A DNA stretch of 64,000 bases from positions 1 through 64,000 of the forward strand of contig JAAOED010000001.1 in the NCBI GenBank assembly GCA_016466735.1, read 5' to 3'. This DNA is from Weissella confusa (lineage in GTDB: Bacteria > Bacillota > Bacilli > Lactobacillales > Lactobacillaceae). Positions 53,184 through 62,601 of this stretch are shown one piece after another (position 1 is the first letter of the stretch; the number at the start of each line of letters is the position of its first letter). A program made the position numbers and the translations under genes. The notes beneath the pieces are model-generated. The model was not told the origin of the DNA. It made no database searches and saw nothing but the letters and a program-made list of their open reading frames with translations.

Positions 53184-54707
53184 ATGTTAGCAGATATGTT
53201 ACACATGCTGACAACACAATCTGGCGATATATTGACGGCGTTGCGTGAACACGTACTGCTTTCTTTGTTAGCGATTGTGATTGCAGCAATCATTGCCCTG
53301 CCATTGGCTATCGGCTTGATGAATCATCGCCGTGCCGGTGAGTGGGTGCTTCAAATTGCCGGGGTTATTCAAACGATTCCGAGTTTGGCGATTCTAGGAG
53401 CGTTAATTCCGTTTGTGGGTATCGGAACGGTGCCGTCAGTCATTGCGTTGGTTTTGTATGCTATTATGCCAATTTTTCAAAACGCCTATGCTGGTTTGAC
53501 TGGAATTGATCCAACGTTGTTAGAAGCAGCCGATGCGTTTGGATTATCGAAGCGTTTCAAACTGTTCCGCGTGCAGTTACCATTGGCGATGCCGATGATT
53601 ATGTCAGGTTTGCGTATTGCGATGGTGATGATTATCGGAACCGCAACCTTGGCAGCCTTGATTGGTGGCGGTGGCTTGGGAACCTTCATCATGTTGGGAA
53701 TTCAAACTAATAACAATGCTGAATTGTTGTTGGGTGCCATCTTATCAGCCTTGCTGGCGTTGGTATTTTCTTGGGGTATTAAGTTGCTAAGTAAGTTGTC
53801 ACTAAAGCGTATTGGCATTGTGATAGCAAGCTTGATTGTGATTTTTGGTGGGGTTGCCGGTTATCGTGCAATTGCTCAACCAGCCGGTACGATTACGATT
53901 GCTGGAAAATTGGGTGGTGAGCCTGAAATTTTGATTAACATGTACAAGGATTTGATCCAGCAGGATAATCCACGTTTGAAGGTGCAACTAAAGCCTAATT
54001 TTGGTGGGACAACCTTCTTGTATAAGGCGTTGCAGAGTGGTCAGGTTGATATTTATCCCGAGTTTACCGGAACGGTATTGCAATCATTGGTTAAGACAGA
54101 TGGTCATATTCCACATGACCCTGTCACGGCTTATGAGCGTGGTAAGAAGTTGTTGAAGCAACAAGACAATCTGGACTACTTGCAACCAATGAAGTATCAA
54201 AACACGTATGCTTTGGCGGTTCGTAAGGCTGACGCTAAGAAGTATGGTTTGAAAACGACATCTGATTTGAAGAAGGTCGATGCCCAATTTGCAGCCGGCT
54301 TCGACCCAGATTTCGCTAAGTTGTCTGATGGTTATCCTGGTTTGCAAAAGGCATACGACTTGAACTTCAGTAAGGTCGTGACGATGGAATCAAGTTTACG
54401 TTACGAGGCGGTTGCCAATAAGCAGGTTGATGTGACGGATGCTTATACAACGGATCCGCAATTGAAGCAGGATGATTTGGTGTCATTGAAGGATGATAAG
54501 CAATTCTTCCCACCTTACCAAGGTGCCCCGTTGGTTAACGATGCGACATTGCAGAAGTATCCAAGCATTAAAAAGAGCTTGAATAAGTTGGCGGGCAAGA
54601 TTTCAGAAGATGATATGATTCAAATGAATTATGAAGTAACGGTTCAGCATAAAAAGGCTGGGGATGTTGCGCGTGATTATTTGAAGCAGCATGGCTTGAT
54701 AGATTAA
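53184..54707 (+). CDS. Osmoprotectant permease fused to substrate-binding domain (OpuFB/OpuCB-CC-like)
   Basis: A 507-residue fusion. Residues about 1-225 form a permease with six membrane segments and the EAA motif LEAADAFGLSKRFKLFRVQL. A hinge with one further hydrophobic segment (GIVIASLIVIFGGVAGYRA) follows. From about 235 comes an OpuCC-type binding domain (GTITIAGKLGGEPEILINMY). The binding domain is anchored by the membrane part, so no lipid anchor is needed. It takes up betaine/choline/carnitine-type solutes with the ATPase just upstream. ATG 53184 was chosen; GTG 53178 is an alternative. Confidence 0.88.
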   Translation: MLADMLHMLTTQSGDILTALREHVLLSLLAIVIAAIIALPLAIGLMNHRRAGEWVLQIAGVIQTIPSLAILGALIPFVGIGTVPSVIALVLYAIMPIFQNAYAGLTGIDPTLLEAADAFGLSKRFKLFRVQLPLAMPMIMSGLRIAMVMIIGTATLAALIGGGGLGTFIMLGIQTNNNAELLLGAILSALLALVFSWGIKLLSKLSLKRIGIVIASLIVIFGGVAGYRAIAQPAGTITIAGKLGGEPEILINMYKDLIQQDNPRLKVQLKPNFGGTTFLYKALQSGQVDIYPEFTGTVLQSLVKTDGHIPHDPVTAYERGKKLLKQQDNLDYLQPMKYQNTYALAVRKADAKKYGLKTTSDLKKVDAQFAAGFDPDFAKLSDGYPGLQKAYDLNFSKVVTMESSLRYEAVANKQVDVTDAYTTDPQLKQDDLVSLKDDKQFFPPYQGAPLVNDATLQKYPSIKKSLNKLAGKISEDDMIQMNYEVTVQHKKAGDVARDYLKQHGLID

Positions 54708-54714
54708 ATGAAAT

Positions 54715-54745
54715 AAGGTGCTCAAAATTTTGAGCACCTTATTTT
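54715..54745. terminator. Shared bidirectional terminator
   Basis: A perfect stem (ATAAGGTGCTCAAA with TTTGAGCACCTTAT) between the converging transporter and deaminase genes. Confidence 0.9.
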
Positions 54746-55119
54746 TAGTTTACGTAGGGTAATAACGTGGCCAAATCTGTCGTCCTGTTGTCTGGTAATA
54801 AGAATTCAGTTGCCAAGTTATCTGGATTAATATTATAAAAGAATTGTCGGCAACGCCCGCATGGCGCATAAATTTTCCCGCTTTGATGGACTGCGACGCA
54901 ACGAACAACGCGAGATTCATTATGCTGAATCATATCGGCGATTGCACCATGTTCCGCACAAAACCCCAAACTACTTGAGGAATCAATTGAAACACCAGTG
55001 TACACGCGGCCGTCCTCTGTTTCTAATGCACATGCGACGGAGGCAACATAACAATTTGGCGTTAGTTCACGAGGATTCACTTTTTCTTTTGCTAAGTTAG
55101 TTAGTTCTTCAAATGTCAT
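54745..55119 (-). CDS. Cytidine deaminase-like zinc enzyme
   Basis: A 124-residue hydrolytic deaminase. The zinc site is HAE-type: FCAEHGAIADMI (about 52-63) with its catalytic glutamate, and PCGRCRQF (about 84-91). The CAEHGA spelling differs from the CAERTA of classical Cdd and resembles blasticidin-S deaminase-type relatives. Cytidine/deoxycytidine are likely but not certain substrates. The start ATG 55119 is chosen over an in-frame upstream ATG; a weak GGAA lies before it. Confidence 0.85.
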   Translation of the reverse strand: MTFEELTNLAKEKVNPRELTPNCYVASVACALETEDGRVYTGVSIDSSSSLGFCAEHGAIADMIQHNESRVVRCVAVHQSGKIYAPCGRCRQFFYNINPDNLATEFLLPDNRTTDLATLLPYVN

Positions 55120-55186
55120 TTTTGGTTCCAACTTTCTTTCTGTAAATCGTACCATAACTAAAATTAGAAAACGATGACAAAAGTTG

Positions 55187-55215
55187 TTGACAAATTAAAA
55201 GTATGAGCATATCAT
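55187..55215 (+). promoter_or_regulatory. Promoter of the methionine T-box/metQ transcript
   Basis: TTGACA (55187-55192) and TATCAT (55210-55215), 17 bp apart, directly before the leader RNA. Confidence 0.75.
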
Positions 55216-55234
55216 AATCAACATCAACGAAGAC

Positions 55235-55523
55235 GAGATGTAGTAGTGATTGAAAAATCTGCAGAGAGCTAGCGTTTGGTGAAAGCTAGTGATTGGCAAA
55301 TCGTGAAAATGGTCTCTGAGTTAGTGCGTGACTGCGAGCAGCTTCTGTAAGTGGTTACCGGGTGCGCCCGTTATAGCGCCAACGTATTTCCGGCGGCTGT
55401 CGACTAGTCCAGCTTGAAGGCGTACGTGTAAGCTTATTTGGGTAACTAGATAAGAAAACTGGGTGGTAACACGAGTCATTTCGTCCCGGGGATTGTGTCA
55501 TGAGACACGGTCCCCGGGTTTTT
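55235..55523 (+). promoter_or_regulatory. T-box riboswitch with ATG (Met) specifier upstream of metQ
   Basis: Stem I carries AGAGAGCTAGC and its pairing arm GCTAG. The specifier strand reads GTGAAAATGGTCTC, with ATG at 55309-55311, consistent with a methionine tRNA. The T-box sequence GGGTGGTAACACGAG is at 55461-55475. A GC-rich terminator (55485-55518) is followed by TTTTT. The region between Stem I and the T-box (about 55325-55455) is long and strongly base-paired. Starvation for methionine should allow transcription of metQ. Confidence 0.9.
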
Positions 55524-55593
55524 GTTTATTCGGCCAAATAAACAGCCATCAAAGATAGGTTAATAAATTGGGTTTAAACGGAGAGTAGAAATT

Positions 55594-56487
55594 ATGAGCA
55601 AGAAGATTATTACAAGTGCAGTACTAGCATTGGCAGTGGCCGGCGCGGTTATCCCAGCGACATCAGTTGTGGCATCAGCAAAGGAATTGAAGACGGTGAA
55701 GGTGGGAATCAATTCACCATCTAAGACAGATCAGGCCGTTTGGAACATCGTTAAGAAGAATGGTGAAAAGCGCGGTATCAAGATTAAGTTGATTACCTTT
55801 ACGGACTTCAACCAACCAAACGCGGCTTTGAAGCAAGGGAATATTGATGCGAATGCCTTCCAACACTATGCCTTCTTGTCAGATTGGAATAAAGCGCACA
55901 AGGCAGATTTGCAACCAGTTGGTGAGACGGTATTGGGACCTGGTCGCTTGTACTCAGATAAGTACAAGTCAGTGAAGGATATTCCAGATGGTGGTACGAT
56001 TGCGGTTGCTAACGACCCAACTAACGAAGCGCGTGCTTTGTTCTTGTTGCAAGCAGCTGGCTTGATTAAGATTAAGGCAGGCGTTACAAGTCCAACGGTT
56101 CGTGATATCGTTTCAAGTTCTAAGAATTTGCACGTGAAGGAATTGGCAGCCGATCAAACGTTGGCTAGCTTGAATTCAGTTGATGCTGCCGTTATCTCAG
56201 CTACATTCGTTGAAGCCGCTGGTCGCAACCCGAACTCAGCCATCTACGTTTGGAACGCCAACAACAAGCAATCACACCAATGGGTGAACATCATCGCAGC
56301 GCGCCACGACGATGCTAAGAAGTGGTACATCAAGGCTTTGGTAAAGTCATACCAAACGAAGGAAGTTGGGCAATACATCAACGACCACAACAACGGTACG
56401 GAAATCGCAGCTTGGAAGGGTGCACCTAAGGCTACGGTTGTGACGGCCGATACGGCTAGCGATGCATCATCTGCATCATCAAACTAA
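55594..56487 (+). CDS. metQ: MetQ/NlpA-family methionine-binding protein without lipobox
   Basis: A 297-residue extracytoplasmic binding protein. Its signal peptide (residues 1-31, basic start then AVLALAVAGAVIPATSVVASA) ends in an AxA cleavage site with no cysteine, so signal peptidase I should release the mature protein unlipidated. The NlpA fold begins KTVKVGINSPSKTDQAVWNI. The Met T-box leader makes methionine the likely ligand. No MetN or MetI gene is adjacent, so its permease is elsewhere. GGAG precedes the ATG. The C-terminus is a Ser/Ala-rich tail. Confidence 0.88.
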   Translation: MSKKIITSAVLALAVAGAVIPATSVVASAKELKTVKVGINSPSKTDQAVWNIVKKNGEKRGIKIKLITFTDFNQPNAALKQGNIDANAFQHYAFLSDWNKAHKADLQPVGETVLGPGRLYSDKYKSVKDIPDGGTIAVANDPTNEARALFLLQAAGLIKIKAGVTSPTVRDIVSSSKNLHVKELAADQTLASLNSVDAAVISATFVEAAGRNPNSAIYVWNANNKQSHQWVNIIAARHDDAKKWYIKALVKSYQTKEVGQYINDHNNGTEIAAWKGAPKATVVTADTASDASSASSN

Positions 56488-56509
56488 TCATAAAATCGAG
56501 GGGATTTGA

Positions 56510-58381
56510 ATGGCAACAGCACTAGGAAACATCAGGGGAATCGCACGGCCAACAATTGTTGGTCAAGCGCTATATGCGACAGAAAGCGTTGCGGAGGAAA
56601 TTGGAAATCGCTATCAAACGAATTTGGTGATTGTGAACGAGACGGATACGACCACGTTGGTAAATGACGCGACCGATTTGCAAGGCACGACACGGGCGAT
56701 TTTCTATCAGCATGATGGTCAAATTTATCGTCGCACTGGTGATGGTGAAACGGTGCAATTAACGCATCAAAGTGATCACATCACGAGTTTTGCGCCAACA
56801 CCTGATGGGGCGGGTGTTGTGTTTGCCGTTCAGCTTGAAACACAAGCATCGTTTAATGCCGTCAGCGAGCGACCAACGGTGCGTTATTATACGAAGCGTC
56901 ATTATAAGGATGATGGGGTCGGCTTTATCGATGAGCAACGTCGCTTTGAGATTTATCAAGCCACGGCTTCAGGGGTGACACGTTTATTGGGCACGTTCTC
57001 GTTGCCGGTTAAGGTTGCGGATGCGACTGATACGCAGGCGTTGGTTATTGTGCAAACGAATGATGAAGACGCCCATGAATATCGCTCTGAGTTGCGTACG
57101 ATTGATTTTGAAGCGCAGACACAGACAATCGTGCCAACGAACTTAGCGCAAGTTTTTGAAGCGACAATTGCACCAGATGCAACGCAAATTTTGATTCTCG
57201 GTAATGATGATCAATATCCTAATCGACGCGCAGTGAGCCTGCATTATTATGATGGTCATCAAACACGATTGGTTTTTGATGACGAAGAATTGTTAGCAGG
57301 ACCTAATTCCGATGTCATTGTACAGGGACAAGGCCGCCATGTGCGTTGGTTGGATTCAGAAACGTACATCTTTGAAACTGGCTATCACGGACATACGCGT
57401 CTTTATCATGGAACGGTAGCTGGTGAGATTACGCGACTACTTGATGAGCCACAACTGTTAACTGATTTTGTGATTACTGATCGACGATTAGTCATTGCGC
57501 AACAAGATACGAGCCACCCAAGCCGTTTGATTACAGTCGATTTAGACACGTATGCACAAACGGTGCGTTATGATGCCAATCCGACGTTGTCGTTTACGGC
57601 AGCCGACAAATTCACTTTTGCTAGTGAAGACGGTTCGGATGTGGATGGTTGGTTCTTGCCAGCGCATTCAGAGGAGCCAGCACCAGTTGTGCTATATGTT
57701 CACGGTGGTCCTCATGGTGCTTATGGGGATGCGTTCTTCTGGGAATTCCAACGCTTTGCGGAAGCGGGATATAACGTTGTCTTTACGAATCCGCATGGTT
57801 CAACGACATACGGCCAAGCATTTATCAATGCAGTAGTAAACCATTATGGTGAACAAGATTATCGCGATGTATTAGCGGGCTTAGATAGGGCTATTGAACG
57901 CTATGCAGATAAGATTGATGCTACCCAACAAATCATTATTGGTGGGTCATATGGTGGCTTTATGACGACTTGGGCAATCGGTCATACTGATCGATTCCAA
58001 GCGGCTGTTTCACAACGACCAGTAACAGAGTGGCTACATCTAACGGGCGCTAGTGACATTGGGTATAACTTTGTCGCTGACGAAATGGGTGCAACGCCAT
58101 ATACGGAAGCTGGTCGAGCAGAATTGATTAAGCGCTCGCCAATTACGTACGCTGGGGCGGTTAAAACGCCACTTCTAATGATGCATGGTGAATATGATTT
58201 ACGGACACCGATTGCGCAGACGGAAATGTATTTCACAGCGGTGAAGACGTTGACGGATACGCCGGTTGAAATGGTGCGTTTCCCGCAATCGTGGCACGGT
58301 GTATCTCGTAACGGCTTACCGAACTTACGCGATGCGCGATTGACCGTCATGTTTGAATGGTTAGACAAGACGCTTAAATAA
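56510..58381 (+). CDS. S9-family serine peptidase (acylaminoacyl-peptidase type)
   Basis: A 623-residue peptidase with an N-terminal seven-bladed beta-propeller (about 1-360) and a C-terminal alpha/beta hydrolase. The catalytic serine is Ser480 in GGSYGGFMTT. The aspartate is in GEYDLRTP (about 563) and the histidine in SWHGVSRNG (about 599). The HGGPHGAYGDAF oxyanion-loop motif lies near 397-408. Cytoplasmic; likely trims oligopeptides. GAGGGG precedes the ATG. It lies 22 bases after metQ and may be cotranscribed with it, linking peptide breakdown to methionine supply. Confidence 0.92.
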   Translation: MATALGNIRGIARPTIVGQALYATESVAEEIGNRYQTNLVIVNETDTTTLVNDATDLQGTTRAIFYQHDGQIYRRTGDGETVQLTHQSDHITSFAPTPDGAGVVFAVQLETQASFNAVSERPTVRYYTKRHYKDDGVGFIDEQRRFEIYQATASGVTRLLGTFSLPVKVADATDTQALVIVQTNDEDAHEYRSELRTIDFEAQTQTIVPTNLAQVFEATIAPDATQILILGNDDQYPNRRAVSLHYYDGHQTRLVFDDEELLAGPNSDVIVQGQGRHVRWLDSETYIFETGYHGHTRLYHGTVAGEITRLLDEPQLLTDFVITDRRLVIAQQDTSHPSRLITVDLDTYAQTVRYDANPTLSFTAADKFTFASEDGSDVDGWFLPAHSEEPAPVVLYVHGGPHGAYGDAFFWEFQRFAEAGYNVVFTNPHGSTTYGQAFINAVVNHYGEQDYRDVLAGLDRAIERYADKIDATQQIIIGGSYGGFMTTWAIGHTDRFQAAVSQRPVTEWLHLTGASDIGYNFVADEMGATPYTEAGRAELIKRSPITYAGAVKTPLLMMHGEYDLRTPIAQTEMYFTAVKTLTDTPVEMVRFPQSWHGVSRNGLPNLRDARLTVMFEWLDKTLK

Positions 58382-58387
58382 TGAAAA

Positions 58388-58430
58388 ATCAGCCATCTCT
58401 CAACTTGTGTTGGGGGATGGCTGATTTACT
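58388..58430 (+). terminator. Terminator after the S9 peptidase gene
   Basis: AAATCAGCCATC pairs with GATGGCTGATTT around a small internal loop. It lies just past the stop. Confidence 0.8.
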
Positions 58431-58455
58431 ATATGTTTGTTAATTTTGGTGTCAA

Positions 58456-58471
58456 TGTTTCACATGAAACA
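58456..58471. promoter_or_regulatory. parS-like site, one mismatch
   Basis: TGTTTCACATGAAACA, one central base off the ParB consensus. It is intergenic, between two converging genes, about 41 kb from oriC. Confidence 0.6.
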
Positions 58472-58556
58472 TTGGCGAATATATCGTTTTAAATAACCTA
58501 GCAAAATTAAAAAACTATTTATTACAGCAGCCGTTGGACTAAAACCGCCGGCATTC

Positions 58557-59066
58557 TCAGTCTGCTTTATTCTCAGATTCTGTTTTACGATTCAACTGGC
58601 TCAACATAATGCGGGTACCAAGGTTTTGGATACCATCAAGCTTCAAGTGATCACGGATACCATCGTTCATCTTATCTAGCATGGCTGCGAGTTGCGTCCA
58701 TTCTTCTGGGCTTAGATAATCGAGGTATTCGGGGATGTAAAACAAACTCTTTTCAGCTTCGTGGCGACCTTTTTCAGTGAGCTGAATTAATTGAATACGA
58801 CCATCAGTTGGGGACTTTGTCTTAGTGACAAAGTCCTTTTTAACTAGCTTAGCGACGAATTCAGCTGTTGATTGCACACTCATGTCCAAGCGATCAGCGA
58901 GGTCCTTTTGAGAAATATTATCGCCTTCACTTAATGCGACCAAGACTTTATTTTGCCCACGGAAAACGGGTGAGTGACGTTCAACTTGTTCATCAGCCAA
59001 GTGCTGAAGTGATGTAAATTCAAATAGTTTTGCTGCTAATTGGTGCTTTTCGATCAAATCAGCCAT
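58557..59066 (-). CDS. MarR-family regulator of the adjacent ABC exporter
   Basis: A 169-residue winged-helix repressor. The HTH is NISQKDLADRLDMSVQSTAEF (shown in part) at about 49-69, and the wing TKTKSPTDGRIQLIQLTEKG at about 80-100. It is divergent from the DrrAB-type exporter genes, with three palindromic sites between them. AGGA precedes the ATG. Probably controls its own gene and the exporter. Confidence 0.88.
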   Translation of the reverse strand: MADLIEKHQLAAKLFEFTSLQHLADEQVERHSPVFRGQNKVLVALSEGDNISQKDLADRLDMSVQSTAEFVAKLVKKDFVTKTKSPTDGRIQLIQLTEKGRHEAEKSLFYIPEYLDYLSPEEWTQLAAMLDKMNDGIRDHLKLDGIQNLGTRIMLSQLNRKTESENKAD

Positions 59067-59140
59067 GTGTCTTGCCGTCCTTTAATTTTTCTACTAATGC
59101 CAGTATAACAGGGTTCGTGACGAATATGAACTAAAATACA

Positions 59141-59211
59141 CAGGGTACCTGAACAAAATCGTTGACATGTTAATCAGGGTACCTTATTATTGTTTTCATC
59201 AGGTACCCTGA
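59141..59211. promoter_or_regulatory. Promoter and three palindromic operators of the ABC exporter operon
   Basis: CAGGGTACCTG occurs at 59141-59151, CAGGGTACCT at 59175-59184 and CAGGTACCCTGA at 59200-59211. TTGACA (59162-59167) and TATTAT (59185-59190) are 17 bp apart, and the middle operator fills the spacer. This arrangement strongly suggests repression by the divergently encoded MarR-type protein. Confidence 0.85.
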
Positions 59212-59242
59212 TAATTAATTTTGAAAACAAGAAGGCAATATC

Positions 59243-60178
59243 ATGAGTGAAGAGTATGCAGTTGAAATTGAAGGATTGACTAAGACGTTTGGCACGCAAA
59301 CGGCGGTTGATAACGTGTCGTTTAACATCAAGCGTGGTGAGGTGTTCGGTTTGCTTGGACCAAACGGAGCGGGTAAGACAACTACGCTGCGCATGATGAC
59401 GACGTTGCTAAAACCGACGTCAGGAACGATTCAAATTTTCGGTCACGATGTTAAGAAGGAACCGAAGGTGGTTCGTTCGTTGTTTGGTTTGACTGGTCAA
59501 TACGCATCGGTTGATGAGGATATTTCTGCTCGCGAAAACTTGATGATTTTCTCACGCCTAAATGGTTTGTCACGACGCGAGGCTAAGGAACGTACAGAAG
59601 AATTATTGACCGAGTTTTCATTGGTGGCCTCAGCTGATAAGGCGATTTCGAATTTCTCAGGTGGCATGCGTCGTCGCTTGGATTTGGCAGTTAGCCTGAT
59701 TTCACGACCAGCGTTGATTTTCTTGGATGAACCAACGACCGGTCTTGATCCACGCACACGTACGCAAATGTGGGATACCATTCGCGAGTTGGTTGCAGAA
59801 GGCTCAACAATTGTCCTAACGACCCAATACTTGGAAGAGGCTGATGAATTAGCTGATCGCATCGCGTTGATTGACCACGGAAAGTTGGTCAGTCTCGGCA
59901 CGCCAGCCGAGTTAAAGGCCCAAGTTGGGGGCGCAAAGCTACGTTTGGAAATGGCAGATGCACAACAAGCTGACCAGGCCAAGCAAATCGTAACTGATGC
60001 GTTGCACGAAGAAGTAAAGGTGGCCAATAACATTGTTACAGCGCCACTACGCGATACGAATCAGGTTGCGGGTATCTTGAGCCAACTAACTGTAGCGGGG
60101 CTCACAATGACGAATATGGCCGTTGAACAACCATCTATGGATGATGTGTTCTTTGCGTTGACGGTTGGAAAGAATTAA
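59243..60178 (+). CDS. Drug-type ABC exporter ATPase (DrrA-like)
   Basis: A 311-residue ATPase. Walker A GPNGAGKTTTLRMMT, Q-loop GLTGQYASVDEDISARENL, signature NFSGGMRRRLDLA and Walker B ALIFLDEPTTGLDPRTR follow the daunorubicin-resistance DrrA pattern. The C-terminal 80 residues form the usual regulatory tail. AAGG precedes the ATG. It forms an operon with the permease 22 bases downstream, under MarR-type control. Confidence 0.92.
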   Translation: MSEEYAVEIEGLTKTFGTQTAVDNVSFNIKRGEVFGLLGPNGAGKTTTLRMMTTLLKPTSGTIQIFGHDVKKEPKVVRSLFGLTGQYASVDEDISARENLMIFSRLNGLSRREAKERTEELLTEFSLVASADKAISNFSGGMRRRLDLAVSLISRPALIFLDEPTTGLDPRTRTQMWDTIRELVAEGSTIVLTTQYLEEADELADRIALIDHGKLVSLGTPAELKAQVGGAKLRLEMADAQQADQAKQIVTDALHEEVKVANNIVTAPLRDTNQVAGILSQLTVAGLTMTNMAVEQPSMDDVFFALTVGKN

Positions 60179-60200
60179 GGGAAATAAGAAGGTTAGAATC

Positions 60201-60980
60201 ATGATGGATGTACAAGCACACAAGACAAATATTATTGCGAACACGGCTACGATGGCATACCGTAATTTGCTAAAGACGTTACACAACCCAGACAAGTTTT
60301 TGGATGTGATTGTGCAACCTGTGATGTTCATGTTGATGTTTGGTTACCTATTTGGTGGGGCGATTGCAGGTAACGTGCATGCTTATTTGCCAACGATTGT
60401 GCCAGGAATTCTTATGCAAGCGTTGATTTCAGCTGCATCAGGTTCCGGTACCCAAATTAGTGACGACATGAATTCAGGTATTTATGATCGTTTGAAGTCA
60501 TTGCCAATCGCCCACATTGCACCATTGGCCGGACAACTATTCGCAGATATTTTGCGTTTGTTTATCGCTGCAATTGCGTCATTGACGACGGGATTCCTAA
60601 TGGGATGGCGTCCAGCAGCCGGATTTGGTTGGGTAGTTGTCGTTGTGTTGTTAGATGTGTTCCTGGGATGGGCCTTGAGCTGGGTATTCGCTTTGTACGG
60701 TATGGTTGCCAAGAGTTCAACGATGGTCGAAAGTGTCTCATTGATCACGATGCTTTTGCTAACGTTCCTATCAAGTGCATTCGTACCTGTTAAGACGATG
60801 CCACATGCCATGCAATTTTTGGTAAACCTAAACCCGGTAACGTATGTCATTAAGGCATCACGTGTCATGCTAAACCAAGGTGTTTGGTCAAACCAAGCCT
60901 GGATTGTACTAGGTGCTGGTGTGTTGGTGGTTGCAATCTTTGCACCGCTAACAGTGTTGGTTTATAACCGTAAGAATTAA
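60201..60980 (+). CDS. ABC-2-type exporter permease (DrrB-like)
   Basis: A 259-residue membrane protein with six segments and the ABC-2 family pattern. The first helix is preceded by NPDKFLDVIVQPVMFMLMFGY. The signature region lies at about 105-140 (YDRLKSLPIAHIAPLAGQL). A final NLNPVTYVIKASR is present. It pairs with the ATPase upstream. ATG 60201 was chosen over upstream in-frame codons because AAGG lies about 10 bases before it. Confidence 0.9.
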   Translation: MMDVQAHKTNIIANTATMAYRNLLKTLHNPDKFLDVIVQPVMFMLMFGYLFGGAIAGNVHAYLPTIVPGILMQALISAASGSGTQISDDMNSGIYDRLKSLPIAHIAPLAGQLFADILRLFIAAIASLTTGFLMGWRPAAGFGWVVVVVLLDVFLGWALSWVFALYGMVAKSSTMVESVSLITMLLLTFLSSAFVPVKTMPHAMQFLVNLNPVTYVIKASRVMLNQGVWSNQAWIVLGAGVLVVAIFAPLTVLVYNRKN

Positions 60981-60985
60981 TAAGT

Positions 60986-61032
60986 AAAAGCCCTGTATCA
61001 AGGTTTGGAAATGGCCTTGATACAGGGCTTTG
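60986..61032. terminator. Shared terminator of the exporter operon and guaA
   Basis: AAAGCCCTGTATCAAGG pairs with CCTTGATACAGGGCTTT, between converging genes. Confidence 0.88.
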
Positions 61033-61047
61033 ATGTTTATTTGAGCA

Positions 61048-62601
61048 TTATTCCCACTCTACAGTTGCAGGTGGCTTAGCCGTAATGTCGTAGACGACGC
61101 GGTTGATGTGGTCGACTTCGTTTACGATGCGACGAGAAATCTCTTCCAAGATATCCCATGGCAACTTTGCGAAGTCAGCCGTCATACCGTCGACTGACGT
61201 GATGGCACGAATAGCGATGGTGTAGTCGTACGTACGACCGTCTCCCATGACACCGACTGAACGAACGCCAGTCAATACCGTGAAGTATTGCCAAACTGCG
61301 CCGTCTAGGCCGTGCTTGGCGATTTCTTCACGCAAGATAGCGTCAGATTCGCGCACAATTTCAAGCTTGTCTTCAGTGACTTCGCCCAAAATACGGATTC
61401 CAAGACCAGGACCAGGGAATGGTTGGCGCCATACAAGTTCGTGTGGCATACCCAACTTTTCACCCAAAGCACGTACTTCATCCTTGAAGAGCGTGTTCAA
61501 AGGCTCAATCAATTGGAATTGCATGTCTTCAGGCAATCCGCCAACGTTGTGGTGTGACTTAATTGTTTGGGCAGTATCAGTTCCTGACTCGATAACGTCC
61601 GTGTACAACGTTCCTTGGGCCAAGAAGTCGATACCATCAAGCTTTGCAGCTTCTTCGTCAAAGACACGAATGAATTCGTTTCCGATAATCTTACGCTTTT
61701 GCTCAGGGTCAGTAACACCGGCAAGCTTAGATAGGAAACGTTCTTGGGCGTCGACCTTGATGATGTTCAAACCGAACTTACCACCAAGTGATGCCATCAC
61801 TTCATCAGCTTCATTCTTACGTAGCAAACCGTGATCAACGAAGATTGATGTCAATTGGTCACCGATGGCGCGTTGCAACAACACACCAACGACTGATGAA
61901 TCAACACCACCAGAAAGTCCCAACAAGACCTTCTTGTCGCCAACCGTTTCGCGGATTTGCTTAATTTGTTCGTCGATGAAGTCATCCATTGACCAGTTAC
62001 GTTCAGCACGAACAGCCTTGTCGACGAAGTTTTCCAAGATTTGCATCCCGTATTCAGTGTGTTGTACTTCAGCGTGGAATTGTACACCGTAGAAGTTGTG
62101 GTATGTGTCTTCCATTGCAGCGATAGGCGTGCTTTCTGACGTTGCAACCGCCTTGAAGCCATCAGGGACTTGTTCGACATAGTCTCCGTGTGACATCAAA
62201 ACTGTTTGCGTCTCAGGCGTGTTGCCGAACAATAGCGCGCTATCATCCGTCACATCCATTTCAGTTTCGCCGTATTCAGCTGAATCGTTAGCTGGTGCAA
62301 CCTTTCCCCCTGGTAAAACGTGTGCCATGAGTTGCATACCGTAGCAGACACCCAAAATAGGAATGTTCAAGTTGAACACCTCTGGGTCAATTGTGAAGGC
62401 GCCGTCTTCGTAAACCGAGTTTGGTCCGCCAGAGAAAATAAGTCCCTTAGGATTTAGTTCCTTAATCTCGGCTGCCGTCAAAGTGTGTGGCTTTAGTTCT
62501 GAGTACACACCCAATTCGCGAATACGTCGTGAAATGAGTTGGTTGTACTGTGATCCAAAGTCCAAAACAAGAATACTGTCGTGTGCTTGTGTGTTTCCCA
62601 T
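61048..62601 (-). CDS. guaA: GMP synthase (glutamine-hydrolysing)
   Basis: Makes GMP from XMP, ATP and glutamine. The 517-residue protein has a class I glutamine amidotransferase domain (about 1-195), with nucleophile Cys in [17 protein letters not shown] and His/Glu in [13 protein letters not shown]. The ATP-pyrophosphatase domain follows, with the P-loop [16 protein letters not shown]. The C-terminal dimerisation domain ends [11 protein letters not shown] 62601 was chosen, right after GGGGGA; the longer frame runs through the promoter (TATAAT, 62635-62630). PurR-like boxes lie upstream. Confidence 0.97.
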   Translation of the reverse strand: MGNTQAHDSILVLDFGSQYNQLISRRIRELGVYSELKPHTLTAAEIKELNPKGLIFSGGPNSVYEDGAFTIDPEVFNLNIPILGVCYGMQLMAHVLPGGKVAPANDSAEYGETEMDVTDDSALLFGNTPETQTVLMSHGDYVEQVPDGFKAVATSESTPIAAMEDTYHNFYGVQFHAEVQHTEYGMQILENFVDKAVRAERNWSMDDFIDEQIKQIRETVGDKKVLLGLSGGVDSSVVGVLLQRAIGDQLTSIFVDHGLLRKNEADEVMASLGGKFGLNIIKVDAQERFLSKLAGVTDPEQKRKIIGNEFIRVFDEEAAKLDGIDFLAQGTLYTDVIESGTDTAQTIKSHHNVGGLPEDMQFQLIEPLNTLFKDEVRALGEKLGMPHELVWRQPFPGPGLGIRILGEVTEDKLEIVRESDAILREEIAKHGLDGAVWQYFTVLTGVRSVGVMGDGRTYDYTIAIRAITSVDGMTADFAKLPWDILEEISRRIVNEVDHINRVVYDITAKPPATVEWE

